A DNA stretch of 64,000 nt, taken from positions 45,220 to 109,219 of the forward strand of contig CCKK01000016.1 in the NCBI GenBank assembly GCA_001048675.1, read 5' to 3'. The position numbers and the translations under genes were made by a program. The notes below the pieces were generated by a model. It saw only the letters and a program-made list of their open reading frames with translations. It was not told where the DNA came from and searched no databases. Positions 47,560 through 56,818 of this stretch are shown piece by piece. This stretch comes from Vibrio diabolicus. Lineage in GTDB: Bacteria > Pseudomonadota > Gammaproteobacteria > Enterobacterales > Vibrionaceae. How positions within the stretch are numbered: position 1 is the stretch's first letter; every line of letters starts with the position of its first letter.

Positions 47560-48885
47560 ATGAGCGTGACAGCACCTACACAAACCTTACCCATCGGTAA
47601 AGAGCCACCGCACGTAAAAGCAGGCATGGCCCTAGACGAGTGGAAAGCCGCGATCAAGTTTGATAGCACAGACTGGGGATGGGTGATCATGAGTATCGGC
47701 ATGGCAATCGGTGCCGGTATTGTCTTTTTACCAGTAAAAGTAGGCGTACTGGGCCTTTGGGTATTCTTGGCCTCTGCCGTGATCGGCTACCCAGCGATGT
47801 ACTTGTTCCAACGCCTTTTCATCAACACTCTCTCAAGTTCACCAAAGTGCCAAGATTACGCTGGCGTCATTTCCGGTTACCTTGGTAACAAATGGGGGGC
47901 GTTATTAGGTGTGCTCTACTTCATCATGTTGGTGATTTGGGTCTTTGTTTACTCAACAGCTATCAACAATGACTCGGCATCTTTCCTACATAGTTTTGGC
48001 ATCACGGAAGGTTTATTGTCTGAAAACCCGCTATATGGTCTGGCTTTAGTGTGCGCGCTGGTCGCTATTGCATCTCGTGGTGAAAAGATTTTGTTTAAGG
48101 TCAGTACTGGTCTTGTACTGATTAAACTTTGTACCGTTGCATTACTTGGCGTCATGATGATCGAAAAATGGGATGTAGCGAATGTCGGTGCAATTCCAGA
48201 AACAGGCGCTGGTTTGAAAGATGCAATTGAGCTACTACCGTTTACTCTAACGTCTATTCTCTTCATTCAAAGCTTGAGCCCAATGGTGATCTCGTACCGC
48301 TCAAAAGAAAAATCGATTGAGGTTGCTCGCTTTAAAGCCATGCGCGCAATGAAAATTGCTTTCGGTATCTTGTTTGTGACCGTCTTCTTCTACGCGATTT
48401 CCTTTACGCTTGCGATGTCACATGAACAAGCGGTTAAAGCAGCAGAAGAGAACATCTCTGCTCTTGCGATGGTTGCGCAAGGTATGGACGGCACGACGCT
48501 AAAACTAATGAGTTTGATGCTGAATATTTTCTCAGTAATGACTGCGTTTTTTGGCGTGTACTTAGGTTTCCGCGATTCTTGCCAAGGTCTAGCGATGCTG
48601 GCTCTAAAAAAGGTCATGCCTGAAGAGAAAATCAACAAAGACTTGGTCACCAAGGGAATCATTCTCTTTGCGATTCTCATGGCGTGGGGTGCAATTGTAT
48701 TGAATCTACCAGTTCTGAGCTTTACATCAGTATGTAGCCCTATCTTTGGTTTGATTGGCTGTTTGATTCCAGCTTACCTTGTCTACCAAGTGCCTTCTTT
48801 ACACAAATACAAAGGCGCGTCGCTTTACTTGATTATTGCGACTGGTATTTTGTTGTGCGTATCACCTTTCGTCGCATTTAGCTAA
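47560..48885 (+). CDS. HAAAP family amino-acid permease (SdaC/YhaO-like)
   Basis: This 441-residue polytopic inner-membrane protein of the hydroxy/aromatic amino-acid permease family has about 11 hydrophobic segments after a polar N-terminus (about 1-40). Signatures include SIGMAIGAGIVFLPVKVG and SLSPMVISYRSKEKS. E. coli relatives SdaC carry serine and YhaO/CyuP cysteine. Divergence from a CyuA-type operon makes cysteine the better guess here. ATG 47560 is preferred to a TTG at 47524, which would lie within the operator array. Confidence 0.85.
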   Translation: MSVTAPTQTLPIGKEPPHVKAGMALDEWKAAIKFDSTDWGWVIMSIGMAIGAGIVFLPVKVGVLGLWVFLASAVIGYPAMYLFQRLFINTLSSSPKCQDYAGVISGYLGNKWGALLGVLYFIMLVIWVFVYSTAINNDSASFLHSFGITEGLLSENPLYGLALVCALVAIASRGEKILFKVSTGLVLIKLCTVALLGVMMIEKWDVANVGAIPETGAGLKDAIELLPFTLTSILFIQSLSPMVISYRSKEKSIEVARFKAMRAMKIAFGILFVTVFFYAISFTLAMSHEQAVKAAEENISALAMVAQGMDGTTLKLMSLMLNIFSVMTAFFGVYLGFRDSCQGLAMLALKKVMPEEKINKDLVTKGIILFAILMAWGAIVLNLPVLSFTSVCSPIFGLIGCLIPAYLVYQVPSLHKYKGASLYLIIATGILLCVSPFVAFS

Positions 48886-48893
48886 AACCTACT

Positions 48894-48932
48894 TTGCCTT
48901 GGCTGTTACTCAGGTAGTGATGGCCAAGGCAA
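48894..48932 (+). terminator. Hairpin after the permease gene, without T tract
   Basis: TTGCCTTGGC / GCCAAGGCAA is a perfect 10-base stem with a 19-base loop just after the stop. No T run follows, so it may protect the 3' end instead of terminating. Confidence 0.45.
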
Positions 48933-49091
48933 CCTTAAGATTCAACCTCTCCTCTCCTTGCTTTTCTCTCATCCTTGAGAACTCTTGCCACATACCGTCC
49001 TATTTGCAGTCTTTACCCGATCTCCCTCACACTTAATTGACAATTCTCGACTATGTTCAGCGGGTCATTTAAGTAGAAATTAGGAAATAAC

Positions 49092-49790
49092 ATGAACAAG
49101 TATTTAGCAGAGGCTTTTGGTACGTTCTGGCTAGTATTAGGCGGTTGCGGTAGCGCAGTGTTGGCTGCAGGTTTCCCAGACGTGGGTATTGGTCTGTTGG
49201 GCGTTGCTCTGGCCTTTGGTTTAACCGTTTTAACCATGGCATTTGCAATCGGTCATATTTCAGGTTGTCACTTGAACCCGGCAGTGACGGTTGGTCTTTG
49301 GGCTGGCGGTCGTTTTGAGACAAAAGACGTTGCGCCTTACATCATCGCACAAGTGCTCGGCGGGCTGATCGCTGGTGGCATTCTTTATGTCATCGCGACA
49401 GGACAAGCTGGATTCGATGTTGTGGGTTCTGGTTTTGCCGCCAATGGTTATGGTGAACACTCGCCGGGTCAGTACTCCATGCTCGCTGCGCTAGTTTCTG
49501 AAGTTATAATGACGATGATGTTCCTTATCGTAATCATGGGGGCGACAGATAAACGTGCACCTCAAGGTTTTGCACCTATTGCGATTGGTTTGTGTCTGAC
49601 TCTTATTCACCTGATAAGCATTCCTGTCACAAATACCTCAGTAAACCCGGCTCGTAGTACAGCAGTCGCAATGTATGTTGGTGACTGGGCAGTTTCTCAA
49701 TTATGGCTGTTCTGGGTTGCGCCTATTTTGGGTGGTGTACTTGGTGCAGTCATCTACAAAAACCTTCTTGGTAAAGAATCGAACGATTAA
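49092..49790 (+). CDS. aqpZ: Aquaporin Z
   Basis: This 232-residue inner-membrane water channel has six transmembrane helices and two half-helices carrying the NPA motifs in [11 protein letters not shown] and [11 protein letters not shown]. The narrow-filter residues (His in the second half, Arg after the second NPA) fit a water-specific channel. The N-terminus [22 protein letters not shown] is typical of AqpZ. The ATG follows AGGAAATAAC. It has a terminator shared with recR. Confidence 0.95.
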   Translation: MNKYLAEAFGTFWLVLGGCGSAVLAAGFPDVGIGLLGVALAFGLTVLTMAFAIGHISGCHLNPAVTVGLWAGGRFETKDVAPYIIAQVLGGLIAGGILYVIATGQAGFDVVGSGFAANGYGEHSPGQYSMLAALVSEVIMTMMFLIVIMGATDKRAPQGFAPIAIGLCLTLIHLISIPVTNTSVNPARSTAVAMYVGDWAVSQLWLFWVAPILGGVLGAVIYKNLLGKESND

Positions 49791-49811
49791 TCGTTCCCAA
49801 CTCACAAGGTC

Positions 49812-49840
49812 AAAAAAGCCGCTGAATTCAGCGGCTTTTT
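49812..49840. terminator. Bidirectional terminator between aqpZ and recR
   Basis: AAAAAAGCCGCTGAA / TTCAGCGGCTTTTT stem with flanking A and T tracts. Confidence 0.85.
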
Positions 49841-49841
49841 A

Positions 49842-50441
49842 TTAAATTCTGTGTCGACCTAACAGCGAGTGTGACAACGTCGTGCCATCGACAAGCTCAA
49901 GTTCTCCACCGACAGGCACACCATGCGCGATGCGGCTGGCATCAACTTGGTGTTCTTTACATAGCTCTGCGATGTAATGTGCAGTGGCTTCGCCTTCAAC
50001 CGTCGGGTTTGTTGCCAAAATCACTTCGGCTATATCACCGCGACGTAAGCGGTAATCCAGCACATCCAATCCAATATCACTTGGACCAATACCGTCTAGT
50101 GGTGACAAATGTCCCATAAGAACAAAGTATCGACCAGAATACTGGCCCGTTGCTTCGACTGCAGCAATGTCTGCCGGGCTTTCTACCACACAAATTTGAC
50201 CATTTTCTTGGCGTTTTGGGTTAGTACAAATATGACAGACTTCTTCTTCGGTGAAGGTTCGACACTCAGTACAATGACCGATTTCTGTCATTGCCTGGCT
50301 AAGCGCATCTGCAAGTTGCAAACCGCCTTTTCTATCGCGCTGTAACAAATGAAAGGCCATACGCTGCGCCGACTTGGGGCCAACCCCAGGTAGACAACGT
50401 AAGGCCTCCATCAATTGCTCCAGCATATGACTGGTACGCAT
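49842..50441 (-). CDS. recR: Recombination protein RecR
   Basis: RecR acts with RecO and RecF to load RecA at gaps. The 199-residue protein has an N-terminal helix-hairpin-helix ([20 protein letters not shown]), a four-Cys zinc finger (CTEC...CHICTNPKR) and a Toprim domain ([26 protein letters not shown]). It is the last gene of the dnaX-ybaB-recR operon, starting 30 bases after ybaB. Confidence 0.97.
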   Translation of the reverse strand: MRTSHMLEQLMEALRCLPGVGPKSAQRMAFHLLQRDRKGGLQLADALSQAMTEIGHCTECRTFTEEEVCHICTNPKRQENGQICVVESPADIAAVEATGQYSGRYFVLMGHLSPLDGIGPSDIGLDVLDYRLRRGDIAEVILATNPTVEGEATAHYIAELCKEHQVDASRIAHGVPVGGELELVDGTTLSHSLLGRHRI

Positions 50442-50471
50442 TAAAAGTCCGCTTAATTAAATATCAGCAGA

Positions 50472-50801
50472 TTAGAATGGCATTTTCATACCTGGTGGTA
50501 GTTGCATACCGCCAGTTACAGAAGCCATTTTCTCTTTTTGAGTTTCTTCAACACGACGGGCCGCATCGTTGAACGCCGCAGCGATCAGATCTTCAAGCAT
50601 TTCTTTGTCGTCTTCCATCAAACTTTCATCGATGTCAACACGACGTACGCTGTGACTACCAGTGATAGTAACTTTTACTAGGCCAGCACCAGACTCGCCA
50701 GTTACTTCCATATTCGCGATTTCTTCTTGAAGCTTTTGCATGCGATCTTGCATTTGCTGGGCTTGCTTCATTAGGTTGCCCATACCGCCTTTACCAAACA
50801 T
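50472..50801 (-). CDS. ybaB: Nucleoid-associated protein YbaB/EbfC
   Basis: This is a 109-residue DNA-binding protein of the YbaB/EbfC family. The start [29 protein letters not shown] and the middle [19 protein letters not shown] are family features. It forms dimers that bind and bridge DNA. Its position between dnaX and recR is conserved in Gammaproteobacteria. Confidence 0.96.
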   Translation of the reverse strand: MFGKGGMGNLMKQAQQMQDRMQKLQEEIANMEVTGESGAGLVKVTITGSHSVRRVDIDESLMEDDKEMLEDLIAAAFNDAARRVEETQKEKMASVTGGMQLPPGMKMPF

Positions 50802-50883
50802 GTTTATCTCTCTGGTTTAATGAGGTGTTGCATCAATTAATGGGGTTATAACCTTAGGTTTTCAACCCCATTCCATTCGATTA

Positions 50884-52989
50884 TTAGATAGGGCGCACAC
50901 TATCTTTATCAAGCTCTGCAGCAAAACGACGTTCAATAAATTGAACATTTGGATCGTTTTCTAAACTGTTCAGCGCTTGCTGTAATTTCTCTTGATAGAG
51001 CCTATCTCTAAGTTCAAGTGGTGTTTCTCCACTCTCCCCTATTTCGATGCTCATGTGGCACTCTTCACCTAACACGGTATTAAGTGCTTTAAGCAATTCG
51101 GCTTGAGCTCTATCTGTATTCAAATGAGCTTGGCTGCTTCTCAATAGCAACGAAACGGTTGTTCCTTCCTTACTATAATGAGAGTTTAGCGCAAGTTGCT
51201 CTACCAGCTTAGGGATCTCCATTAAGCTGATTAGCTTCGCCCATTCATTATGTTCTAACGATTCATCGATGAGCTTTTGTGCCATTTCAGGCGTTTTCTC
51301 ATGCTCAAGTGCCTGCTTGAGCTGCGTAGGTGTCAGTTTTGTATTCACTTTTGTCTCAACAGGCTTACTTGGACGCCAGCGATACGCTTCCTCAACTTGC
51401 GGCTCCGTCGACTTCGGAGCTGAGTTTGGCGACACCTGCGCGGAATTGCCATGCAATTGCGCTACTCGGTCGATAACCGATTCTGGTTGTGCAGATGCCG
51501 CTTTAGGCTTTTTTGAGCCACCATTTTGAGGAGTGTTCTGTTGTAGGCCTTGACGCTGAGAACGTAATTGGTGACGTAAACCGCTTAGACCACCGCGCGC
51601 CGGTGTTGAAACGCTTTCTTGCACTTGTTGAGGTGGCGTTTCATGCTGCGGTGCAGGGTTTTCGCTCATCGGCGGCGCCATATCATACTGTGGCGGAACC
51701 GTCTCATATCCACTCGCGTGATATTCAGGTTGTGAATTGGATGAAGGTTGAGGCGCAACTTGTGGTGAGCTTTGTGCTGGACTCGGCTGCTGAGCTCGAG
51801 GAGCAGCTACTGTCTGAGCTGGTGCAGTCTTTGGTTGACTGGCACTTTGAACTGGGGCTGAAGCTGGTTCGCAGTTACTAGAAACAACATTTGCCCCACT
51901 GTTATTTGATGGGCGGAACGCCATCATACGCAGCACAATCATTTCCAGACCGACTCGCCCATTTGGCGAGAGAGTCAAATCTTCACGACCTTTCAATGCA
52001 ATTTGGTAGTAAAGCTGAACGTCTTGCGGACTTAGTGCTTTACTCAACAACTCGATTTTTTCTGCATCTGGCTGCGCTCGGTCTAGCGACGCTGGCAGCG
52101 CTTGATACATCGCAATTCGATGAAGCTGTGTTGCGACTTGCTGCAACAAACCATCCCACTCAACACCATTTGCTGCTAATTGCTGGATTTTATCCATGGC
52201 TTGTTGAGGTTGCTTGCTGCTGATTGACTCCAGTAAGTGAATCGCTTGGTCGGTATCAATCGTCCCCAACATGTGGCTGACAATATCAGTTTGCACCGCA
52301 CCGTTACCTAAAGCAATTGCTTGATCGGTCAAGCTGAGAGCATCACGCATACTGCCATCTGCAGCATGTGAAATCATCCCTAGTGCTTTTGGTTCTGCCG
52401 ATACTTGCTCTTGACCCAAAATGTAGTCAAGTTGCTGATGAATATCATCAACGCTGATCGGTTTGAGATGGAACTGTAGACAACGCGACAATATAGTAAC
52501 TGGCAGCTTTTGTGGATCGGTTGTCGCGAGTAAGAACTTCACATACTCTGGCGGCTCTTCCAGGGTTTTCAACAACGCATTGAAAGAGTGACGCGATAGC
52601 ATGTGTACCTCATCGATGAGGTACACTTTAAAACGTCCACGAGCAGGTTTGTATTGAACGTTGTCTAACAGTTCGCGAGTGTCTTCAACTTTAGTACGTG
52701 ATGCCGCATCGATTTCAAGCAGATCGACAAAGCGACCTTCATCAATTTCACGACAAGTATCGCACTTACCACAAGGTGTCGCGGTAATACCGGTTTCGCA
52801 GTTCAAGCCTTTGGCAAACAACCTACCGATACTCGTTTTACCCACACCACGAGTCCCGCTGAACAGATAAGCATGGTGTAAACGGTTTTGCGCCAGTGCG
52901 TTTTCCAACGCCGTCAGGACATGTTTTTGTCCGACAACTTGGTCAAACTGATTAGGACGCCATTTTCGCGCTAAAGCTAAATAACTCAT
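50884..52989 (-). CDS. dnaX: DNA polymerase III tau/gamma subunit
   Basis: DnaX is the clamp-loader ATPase and, as tau, couples the polymerases to DnaB. The 701-residue tau form has a P-loop (LFSGTRGVGKTSIGRLFAKGL), zinc-binding cysteines (CETGITATPCGKCDTC) and a DEVH Walker B (YLIDEVHMLS). A Pro/Gln-rich linker (about 370-520) precedes the tau-specific C-terminal domains. An in-frame A AAA AAG slippery site at codons 492-494 should yield a shorter gamma form of 495 residues. It follows apt by 8 bases. Confidence 0.97.
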   Translation of the reverse strand: MSYLALARKWRPNQFDQVVGQKHVLTALENALAQNRLHHAYLFSGTRGVGKTSIGRLFAKGLNCETGITATPCGKCDTCREIDEGRFVDLLEIDAASRTKVEDTRELLDNVQYKPARGRFKVYLIDEVHMLSRHSFNALLKTLEEPPEYVKFLLATTDPQKLPVTILSRCLQFHLKPISVDDIHQQLDYILGQEQVSAEPKALGMISHAADGSMRDALSLTDQAIALGNGAVQTDIVSHMLGTIDTDQAIHLLESISSKQPQQAMDKIQQLAANGVEWDGLLQQVATQLHRIAMYQALPASLDRAQPDAEKIELLSKALSPQDVQLYYQIALKGREDLTLSPNGRVGLEMIVLRMMAFRPSNNSGANVVSSNCEPASAPVQSASQPKTAPAQTVAAPRAQQPSPAQSSPQVAPQPSSNSQPEYHASGYETVPPQYDMAPPMSENPAPQHETPPQQVQESVSTPARGGLSGLRHQLRSQRQGLQQNTPQNGGSKKPKAASAQPESVIDRVAQLHGNSAQVSPNSAPKSTEPQVEEAYRWRPSKPVETKVNTKLTPTQLKQALEHEKTPEMAQKLIDESLEHNEWAKLISLMEIPKLVEQLALNSHYSKEGTTVSLLLRSSQAHLNTDRAQAELLKALNTVLGEECHMSIEIGESGETPLELRDRLYQEKLQQALNSLENDPNVQFIERRFAAELDKDSVRPI
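51503..51514 (-). promoter_or_regulatory. Programmed -1 frameshift site of dnaX
   Basis: On the minus strand the heptamer A AAA AAG (51514-51508) stands in the X XXY YYZ register. A -1 slip reads GCC TAA next, ending the protein one residue later. E. coli dnaX uses the same heptamer and a stop one codon on. A GGTGG lies just upstream; no strong downstream stem is obvious. Confidence 0.8.
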
Positions 52990-52997
52990 TGAATGTA

Positions 52998-53543
52998 TTA
53001 ATGTCCTTCAAAATCGCAAATGCTGTATACGTTTAGACCTAGTGCTTCTAAACGTTTATCACCACCGATTTCTGGTAGGTTGATAACGAACGCAGCGTGC
53101 TCAACTTCACCGCCCAGTTGGCGAATCAGCTTAGTCGTCGCTTCAATAGTACCGCCCGTTGCCAATAAATCGTCGACAACCAGTACTTTGTCGCCTTCAA
53201 CGATGGCATCTGTATGGATTTCCAGTGTATCAACGCCGTATTCAAGCTCATAAGATTGAGCAACAGTAGGACGTGGTAGCTTGCCTGGTTTACGCACTGG
53301 TACAAAACCAACACCTAGCTCAAGCGCTAAAGGCGCACCAAATAAAAAGCCACGAGCTTCCGTACCCACAACCTTGGTAAAGCCCATATCTTTGTAACGT
53401 TCAACAAGAAGGTTGATCGTCGCTTGGTATGCTTTTGCGTCTTCAAGAAGGCTCGTCACATCACGAAATAGAATGCCTGGCTTTGGGTAGTCTTGGATGC
53501 TTTTGATGCTAGATTTGATCAGTGAAATTGTTTCTGTAGTCAT
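52998..53543 (-). CDS. apt: Adenine phosphoribosyltransferase
   Basis: Apt salvages adenine to AMP with PRPP. The 181-residue protein has the PRPP-binding motif [17 protein letters not shown] (about 120-136) and the adenine-loop region [20 protein letters not shown]. It is cytoplasmic and dimeric in the family. It lies 8 bases upstream of dnaX on the same strand, the usual apt-dnaX-ybaB-recR order. Confidence 0.97.
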   Translation of the reverse strand: MTTETISLIKSSIKSIQDYPKPGILFRDVTSLLEDAKAYQATINLLVERYKDMGFTKVVGTEARGFLFGAPLALELGVGFVPVRKPGKLPRPTVAQSYELEYGVDTLEIHTDAIVEGDKVLVVDDLLATGGTIEATTKLIRQLGGEVEHAAFVINLPEIGGDKRLEALGLNVYSICDFEGH

Positions 53544-53659
53544 AATACCGATTTACTTAGATTGGCTCATCGCCCTCTCTAATCGCAGTATCACGAGGGC
53601 AACGAACAATAGGTTTTCACCACTATGTGCTTATTTTCGTAACAGTCACAGGCGCTGAA

Positions 53660-53687
53660 AATACAAACGCCCACTCGAAGAGCGGGC
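53660..53687 (-). terminator. Terminator of ybaN
   Basis: On the minus strand GCCCGCTC / GAGTGGGC forms an 8-base stem (one wobble) with a TTC loop, followed by GTTTGTATTTT. Confidence 0.65.
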
Positions 53688-53705
53688 ACACTATTCTCTA
53701 CAATC

Positions 53706-54098
53706 TTAGTGATTTTCTTCTCTGTCAGCAACCAACTCAATCACAGGCAGACGCATAAACCAGCCGAGTAAAACGATTAGCATCACTAAAAGACCAATTT
53801 TCACCCAAACAAGGGGAACAACAACGATTGAAACCATGAAACTAAGTGCAATAAAAATGGCGCCACGCTGTTTTACTTTTGAAGTAACAGCCCGGTGCTT
53901 ATGCCAATTATCGAGAATCGGTCCAAACGTTTTGTGGTTATGTAGCCAATGATGAAATGCGGGGCTACCACGCATAAAACATGCACTAGCAAGTAGAATG
54001 AAAGGAGTGGTGGGTAAAAGCGGAAGGGCTATGCCGGCAATGCCGAGCACAATACAGAGTCCACCAACGGTATTGAAAAAGTAACGCTTAATACGAAT
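53706..54098 (-). CDS. ybaN: YbaN family inner-membrane protein (DUF454), probable ATT start
   Basis: This small membrane protein resembles E. coli YbaN: LPLLPTTPFILLASACFMRGSPAFHHWL, then WHKHRA, then two hydrophobic segments and RLPVIE. The first conventional start is GTG 54050, but that removes half of the first membrane helix. In-frame codons upstream encode KRYFFNTVGGLCIVLGIAG, which matches YbaN. That stretch has no ATG, GTG or TTG. An ATT at 54098 stands 6 bases after GGAG and would give 130 residues. It lies 27 bases after the small ORF at 54126. Function is unknown. Confidence 0.7.
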   Translation of the reverse strand: MRIKRYFFNTVGGLCIVLGIAGIALPLLPTTPFILLASACFMRGSPAFHHWLHNHKTFGPILDNWHKHRAVTSKVKQRGAIFIALSFMVSIVVVPLVWVKIGLLVMLIVLLGWFMRLPVIELVADREENH

Positions 54099-54125
54099 GG
54101 TGAACTCCGGTACAAAATAGCTAGA

Positions 54126-54257
54126 TTAAAAGCCTGCGTAACCATTCATTACACGAAGCCAGGTTAGCGTTGCAGGTAGTGTTGGAATTAAAAGTACTGC
54201 AATGAAACCTAAAAAGTAAAAAATATTATAAGGCTCTTTAAAATCTTTGTCTGCCAT
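54126..54257 (-). CDS. Putative 43-residue membrane peptide upstream of ybaN
   Basis: ATG 54257 opens 43 codons ending TAA at 54128-54126. The peptide has a charged start (MADKDFKEPYN) and one hydrophobic helix (IFYFLGFIAVLLIPTLPATL), then TWLRVMNGYAGF. AGAAG stands about 7 bases before the ATG. Its stop is 27 bases from the proposed ybaN start, so the two may be translationally coupled. I do not recognise it; the ribosome site and membrane-helix pattern support a real gene. Confidence 0.55.
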   Translation of the reverse strand: MADKDFKEPYNIFYFLGFIAVLLIPTLPATLTWLRVMNGYAGF

Positions 54258-54424
54258 GATGTATCTTCTCACTAGTTGACTTTGCTTCTCCCAAGGCACA
54301 GCGTTAAATTATCGTTGCACAAATGGGTCATTATTGTTTTAGGCGTTGACTATACCTTAAACAGCCAAATCTAAACACCAGCAAAAAGTAAGGTTATTGT
54401 TCGGGCATTTGTTGTTTTTTGTGG

Positions 54425-54465
54425 TTCTAAAAAGACAATAAGCAGCGCCGAGACGCTGCTTATTG
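54425..54465 (-). terminator. Terminator of the rssB-like gene
   Basis: CAATAAGCAGCG / CGCTGCTTATTG is a perfect 12-base stem with a 6-base loop, followed on the minus strand by TCTTTTT. Confidence 0.85.
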
Positions 54466-54481
54466 TGTTATGAAGTCAGAA

Positions 54482-55588
54482 TTATACCAGTCTTGATTTC
54501 CGGGCAATATTTAAGCTAAAACTTGAAGAGCCTAAACAACCGATGGATAACTGACCAGCAACACCTAGCGGTAAATCTCGGGTTATGAAGTTTTTCATAC
54601 TTCCTGCCCCTAAACAGTTACCTGCCGCGATATGTTGATTAGTATTTCCGTCAGACCAATGGCTATCTAAACCCGCAGGCAGGATAGAAACGGAGGACGA
54701 AGCCAGATCAGCGACACCAAATACAGCATTAACCGCACCAGCGCACTCTGAGCACTCGATTCCTTTTTCAATGATCCCTACCATATCCTTCAGATCAGCA
54801 CTGAAACTCTTCAAATTACGCAGGTAATCGTCAAACAAAGCCCTAACAAGCAATGTCGTCGCGACACCATCATTACTCTGGGAAGCAGAGTCAACGAGAT
54901 AGAACGCAAATTGCCCGTTCATTAACCAACGATAATCGAACACCAGTGGCATAACGTCCGTCGATTGCAATAAACGGTATGAGCAGCGCCAATCACCTTG
55001 AGAAGCATCTTTCTCTGGCAATAGAGCATGCAGTAAATCTCTTGCAGCACTCGGGTTCTGCTGCAAATACTCTAGATGCCAGTGAAGCTCTTGCTCATCT
55101 GGGATTTCGCCACCGTCATCGACTCGGAACCACTGACTTGAAAAGTCTCGCTGTTCTGAGAAATGGCTATCGGTATCTTCGAGCGTATTGTCTATCGCCT
55201 GAGATAGGTGCTCATAATTACCTATCGGTTTAGGAAGAAAATCTTTAATACCAAATCGCAACGCTTTCGCGACATCGGACATTTCATCCGTGCCGGATAC
55301 CACGATAAGCGGCAAGTATGGATATTCAAGACTGACTTCTTCGACGAATTCAATGCCATCTAATACCGGCATCGATAAATCACACAAGATAAGATCGGGT
55401 TGGCATTCCCTGAGTTGTTGAAGCGCCTCTAGGCCGTTTTCAGCTTCTACTACTTTAAAACCCTGACTTTCTAAATAAGCATTGGTTACTTTACGAAATA
55501 TTGGATCATCATCTACCAACATAATTAGTTTTTGATTAACCACTTCCTGTGCCGAGACCATTGCCGTTTGACTGTGAGTCTTAAACAT
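54482..55588 (-). CDS. rssB: RssB-type response regulator
   Basis: This 368-residue protein has an N-terminal receiver domain (LIMLVDDDPIFRKV, phospho-Asp in LILCDLSMPVLDG, Lys in FLPKPIG) and a C-terminal pseudophosphatase of PP2C fold. Segments DVAKALRFGIKDFLPKPI and GVATTLLVRALFDDYL align well with E. coli RssB, the adaptor that delivers RpoS to ClpXP. A role in stress sigma-factor turnover is therefore likely. ATG 55588 has GAGGTG upstream; the frame opens 5 codons earlier. No kinase gene is adjacent. Confidence 0.8.
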   Translation of the reverse strand: MFKTHSQTAMVSAQEVVNQKLIMLVDDDPIFRKVTNAYLESQGFKVVEAENGLEALQQLRECQPDLILCDLSMPVLDGIEFVEEVSLEYPYLPLIVVSGTDEMSDVAKALRFGIKDFLPKPIGNYEHLSQAIDNTLEDTDSHFSEQRDFSSQWFRVDDGGEIPDEQELHWHLEYLQQNPSAARDLLHALLPEKDASQGDWRCSYRLLQSTDVMPLVFDYRWLMNGQFAFYLVDSASQSNDGVATTLLVRALFDDYLRNLKSFSADLKDMVGIIEKGIECSECAGAVNAVFGVADLASSSVSILPAGLDSHWSDGNTNQHIAAGNCLGAGSMKNFITRDLPLGVAGQLSIGCLGSSSFSLNIARKSRLV

Positions 55589-55876
55589 ACCTTTACACCT
55601 CACAAAGCTAAGTCAAAAAACAGATTTATTATTAAGTCATTATTTTTGTTGTGTTTACATCCGGCGAAACGTTGCGCAGCAAGACTTGAGGCCGTTCCGC
55701 CTTGTTATAAAACGTAGCTTGAAAACGGCGTTTATACAAATATTACGGGGTATAACAGTATTTACTCAAACAGGGTTGCTGTGTTCAAATGATGCAACAT
55801 GTTGACTTAAAGCAAGCTTTGATCACAAAGTTAATTATAAATTAGCCGTAATCGGTAATTTAATGTGTCTGGAAAT

Positions 55877-56752
55877 ATGAAATTAGATGACTTAAACCTG
55901 TTTCGACTGGTTGTCGAAAATGGGAGCTACACCGCAACTTCGCGAAAAACCATGATCCCGGTTGCGACCATCACCCGACGCATTCAAGCGCTAGAAGACT
56001 CTGTCAATCTTCGACTATTGAACCGTCACGCTCGCAAACTCTCGCTTACAGAAGCCGGGGAACGTTTTTACCATGAGTGCTCCCCTTTGCTACAAAGGCT
56101 AACCACGGCAGCAGAGGAAATCACTGACGACTGCCGAGGAGCATCAGGCAAGATTAAGATATCGGCGCCTTATAACTTAACTAAGCGCATGATGATGCCG
56201 ATGTTCAACAGCTTTATGAAGCAGTATCCGGACATCAATATCGAACTAACGACAGAAAATAATGCAGACAAGCTTGACCCTACTGAATGGGATGTCATTT
56301 TTCGAGTGGGGCCCCAACGTGATTCTAGCCTGATCGCACGCAAGATTGGCGAAGTGAAGGATATTCTTGTCGCAAGTCCTGACTACCTTGCCTCGAATCC
56401 GGCACCAAACCACGCAGAAGAGCTCTCTAACCATTCATTGCTAAAAGGCTACCCTCTTATCAAGTGGACCTTAATTAATAGCAAAGGCGAGTCTGTCGTA
56501 AACGTTGATCGTGGTCGCTTTCAGGCGAATGCACTAAATGTAGTACGCAGTGCTTGTTCCGAAGGTTTAGGCATCACGCTAATGCCAGATGTCATGATCA
56601 AAGAATACATCGAAAGCGGCGATTTGGTACGCATACTGCCAGATTGGAGTGCAAACCCGCGCGACATTTATATGCTTTACAACCACAAAGATCACCTGCC
56701 AGAGAAAGTTCGTCTCTTTATCGACTTTGTGATCGCTTACAACATTCACTAA
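55877..56752 (+). CDS. LysR family transcriptional regulator
   Basis: This 291-residue regulator has an N-terminal winged HTH (MKLDDLNLFRLVVENGSYTATSRKTMIPVATITRRIQALED) and a LysR substrate-binding domain (about 90-288). The HTH most resembles the group that often controls adjacent quinone- or aldehyde-handling genes, but here the divergent neighbour is the rssB-like gene 273 bases away. Target and inducer are unknown. ATG 55877 follows GGAA; an upstream ATG at 55865 lacks a site. Confidence 0.88.
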   Translation: MKLDDLNLFRLVVENGSYTATSRKTMIPVATITRRIQALEDSVNLRLLNRHARKLSLTEAGERFYHECSPLLQRLTTAAEEITDDCRGASGKIKISAPYNLTKRMMMPMFNSFMKQYPDINIELTTENNADKLDPTEWDVIFRVGPQRDSSLIARKIGEVKDILVASPDYLASNPAPNHAEELSNHSLLKGYPLIKWTLINSKGESVVNVDRGRFQANALNVVRSACSEGLGITLMPDVMIKEYIESGDLVRILPDWSANPRDIYMLYNHKDHLPEKVRLFIDFVIAYNIH

Positions 56753-56767
56753 TTCGATAGCGAATAC

Positions 56768-56798
56768 AAAAAACCAGAGCCGGAGCTCTGGTTTTTTT
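56768..56798. terminator. Bidirectional terminator between lysR-type gene and purF
   Basis: AAAAAACCAGAGC / GCTCTGGTTTTTT-type stem (AACCAGAGC CGGA GCTCTGGTT) with flanking A and T tracts. Confidence 0.85.
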
Positions 56799-56818
56799 AC
56801 GCCTCAAGAAAACGCCTA

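Noticed and set aside
55817..55830. CTTTG-ATCA-CAAAG dyad before the LysR-type gene
   Set aside because: Only five-base arms; LysR operators are too loosely defined to claim it.
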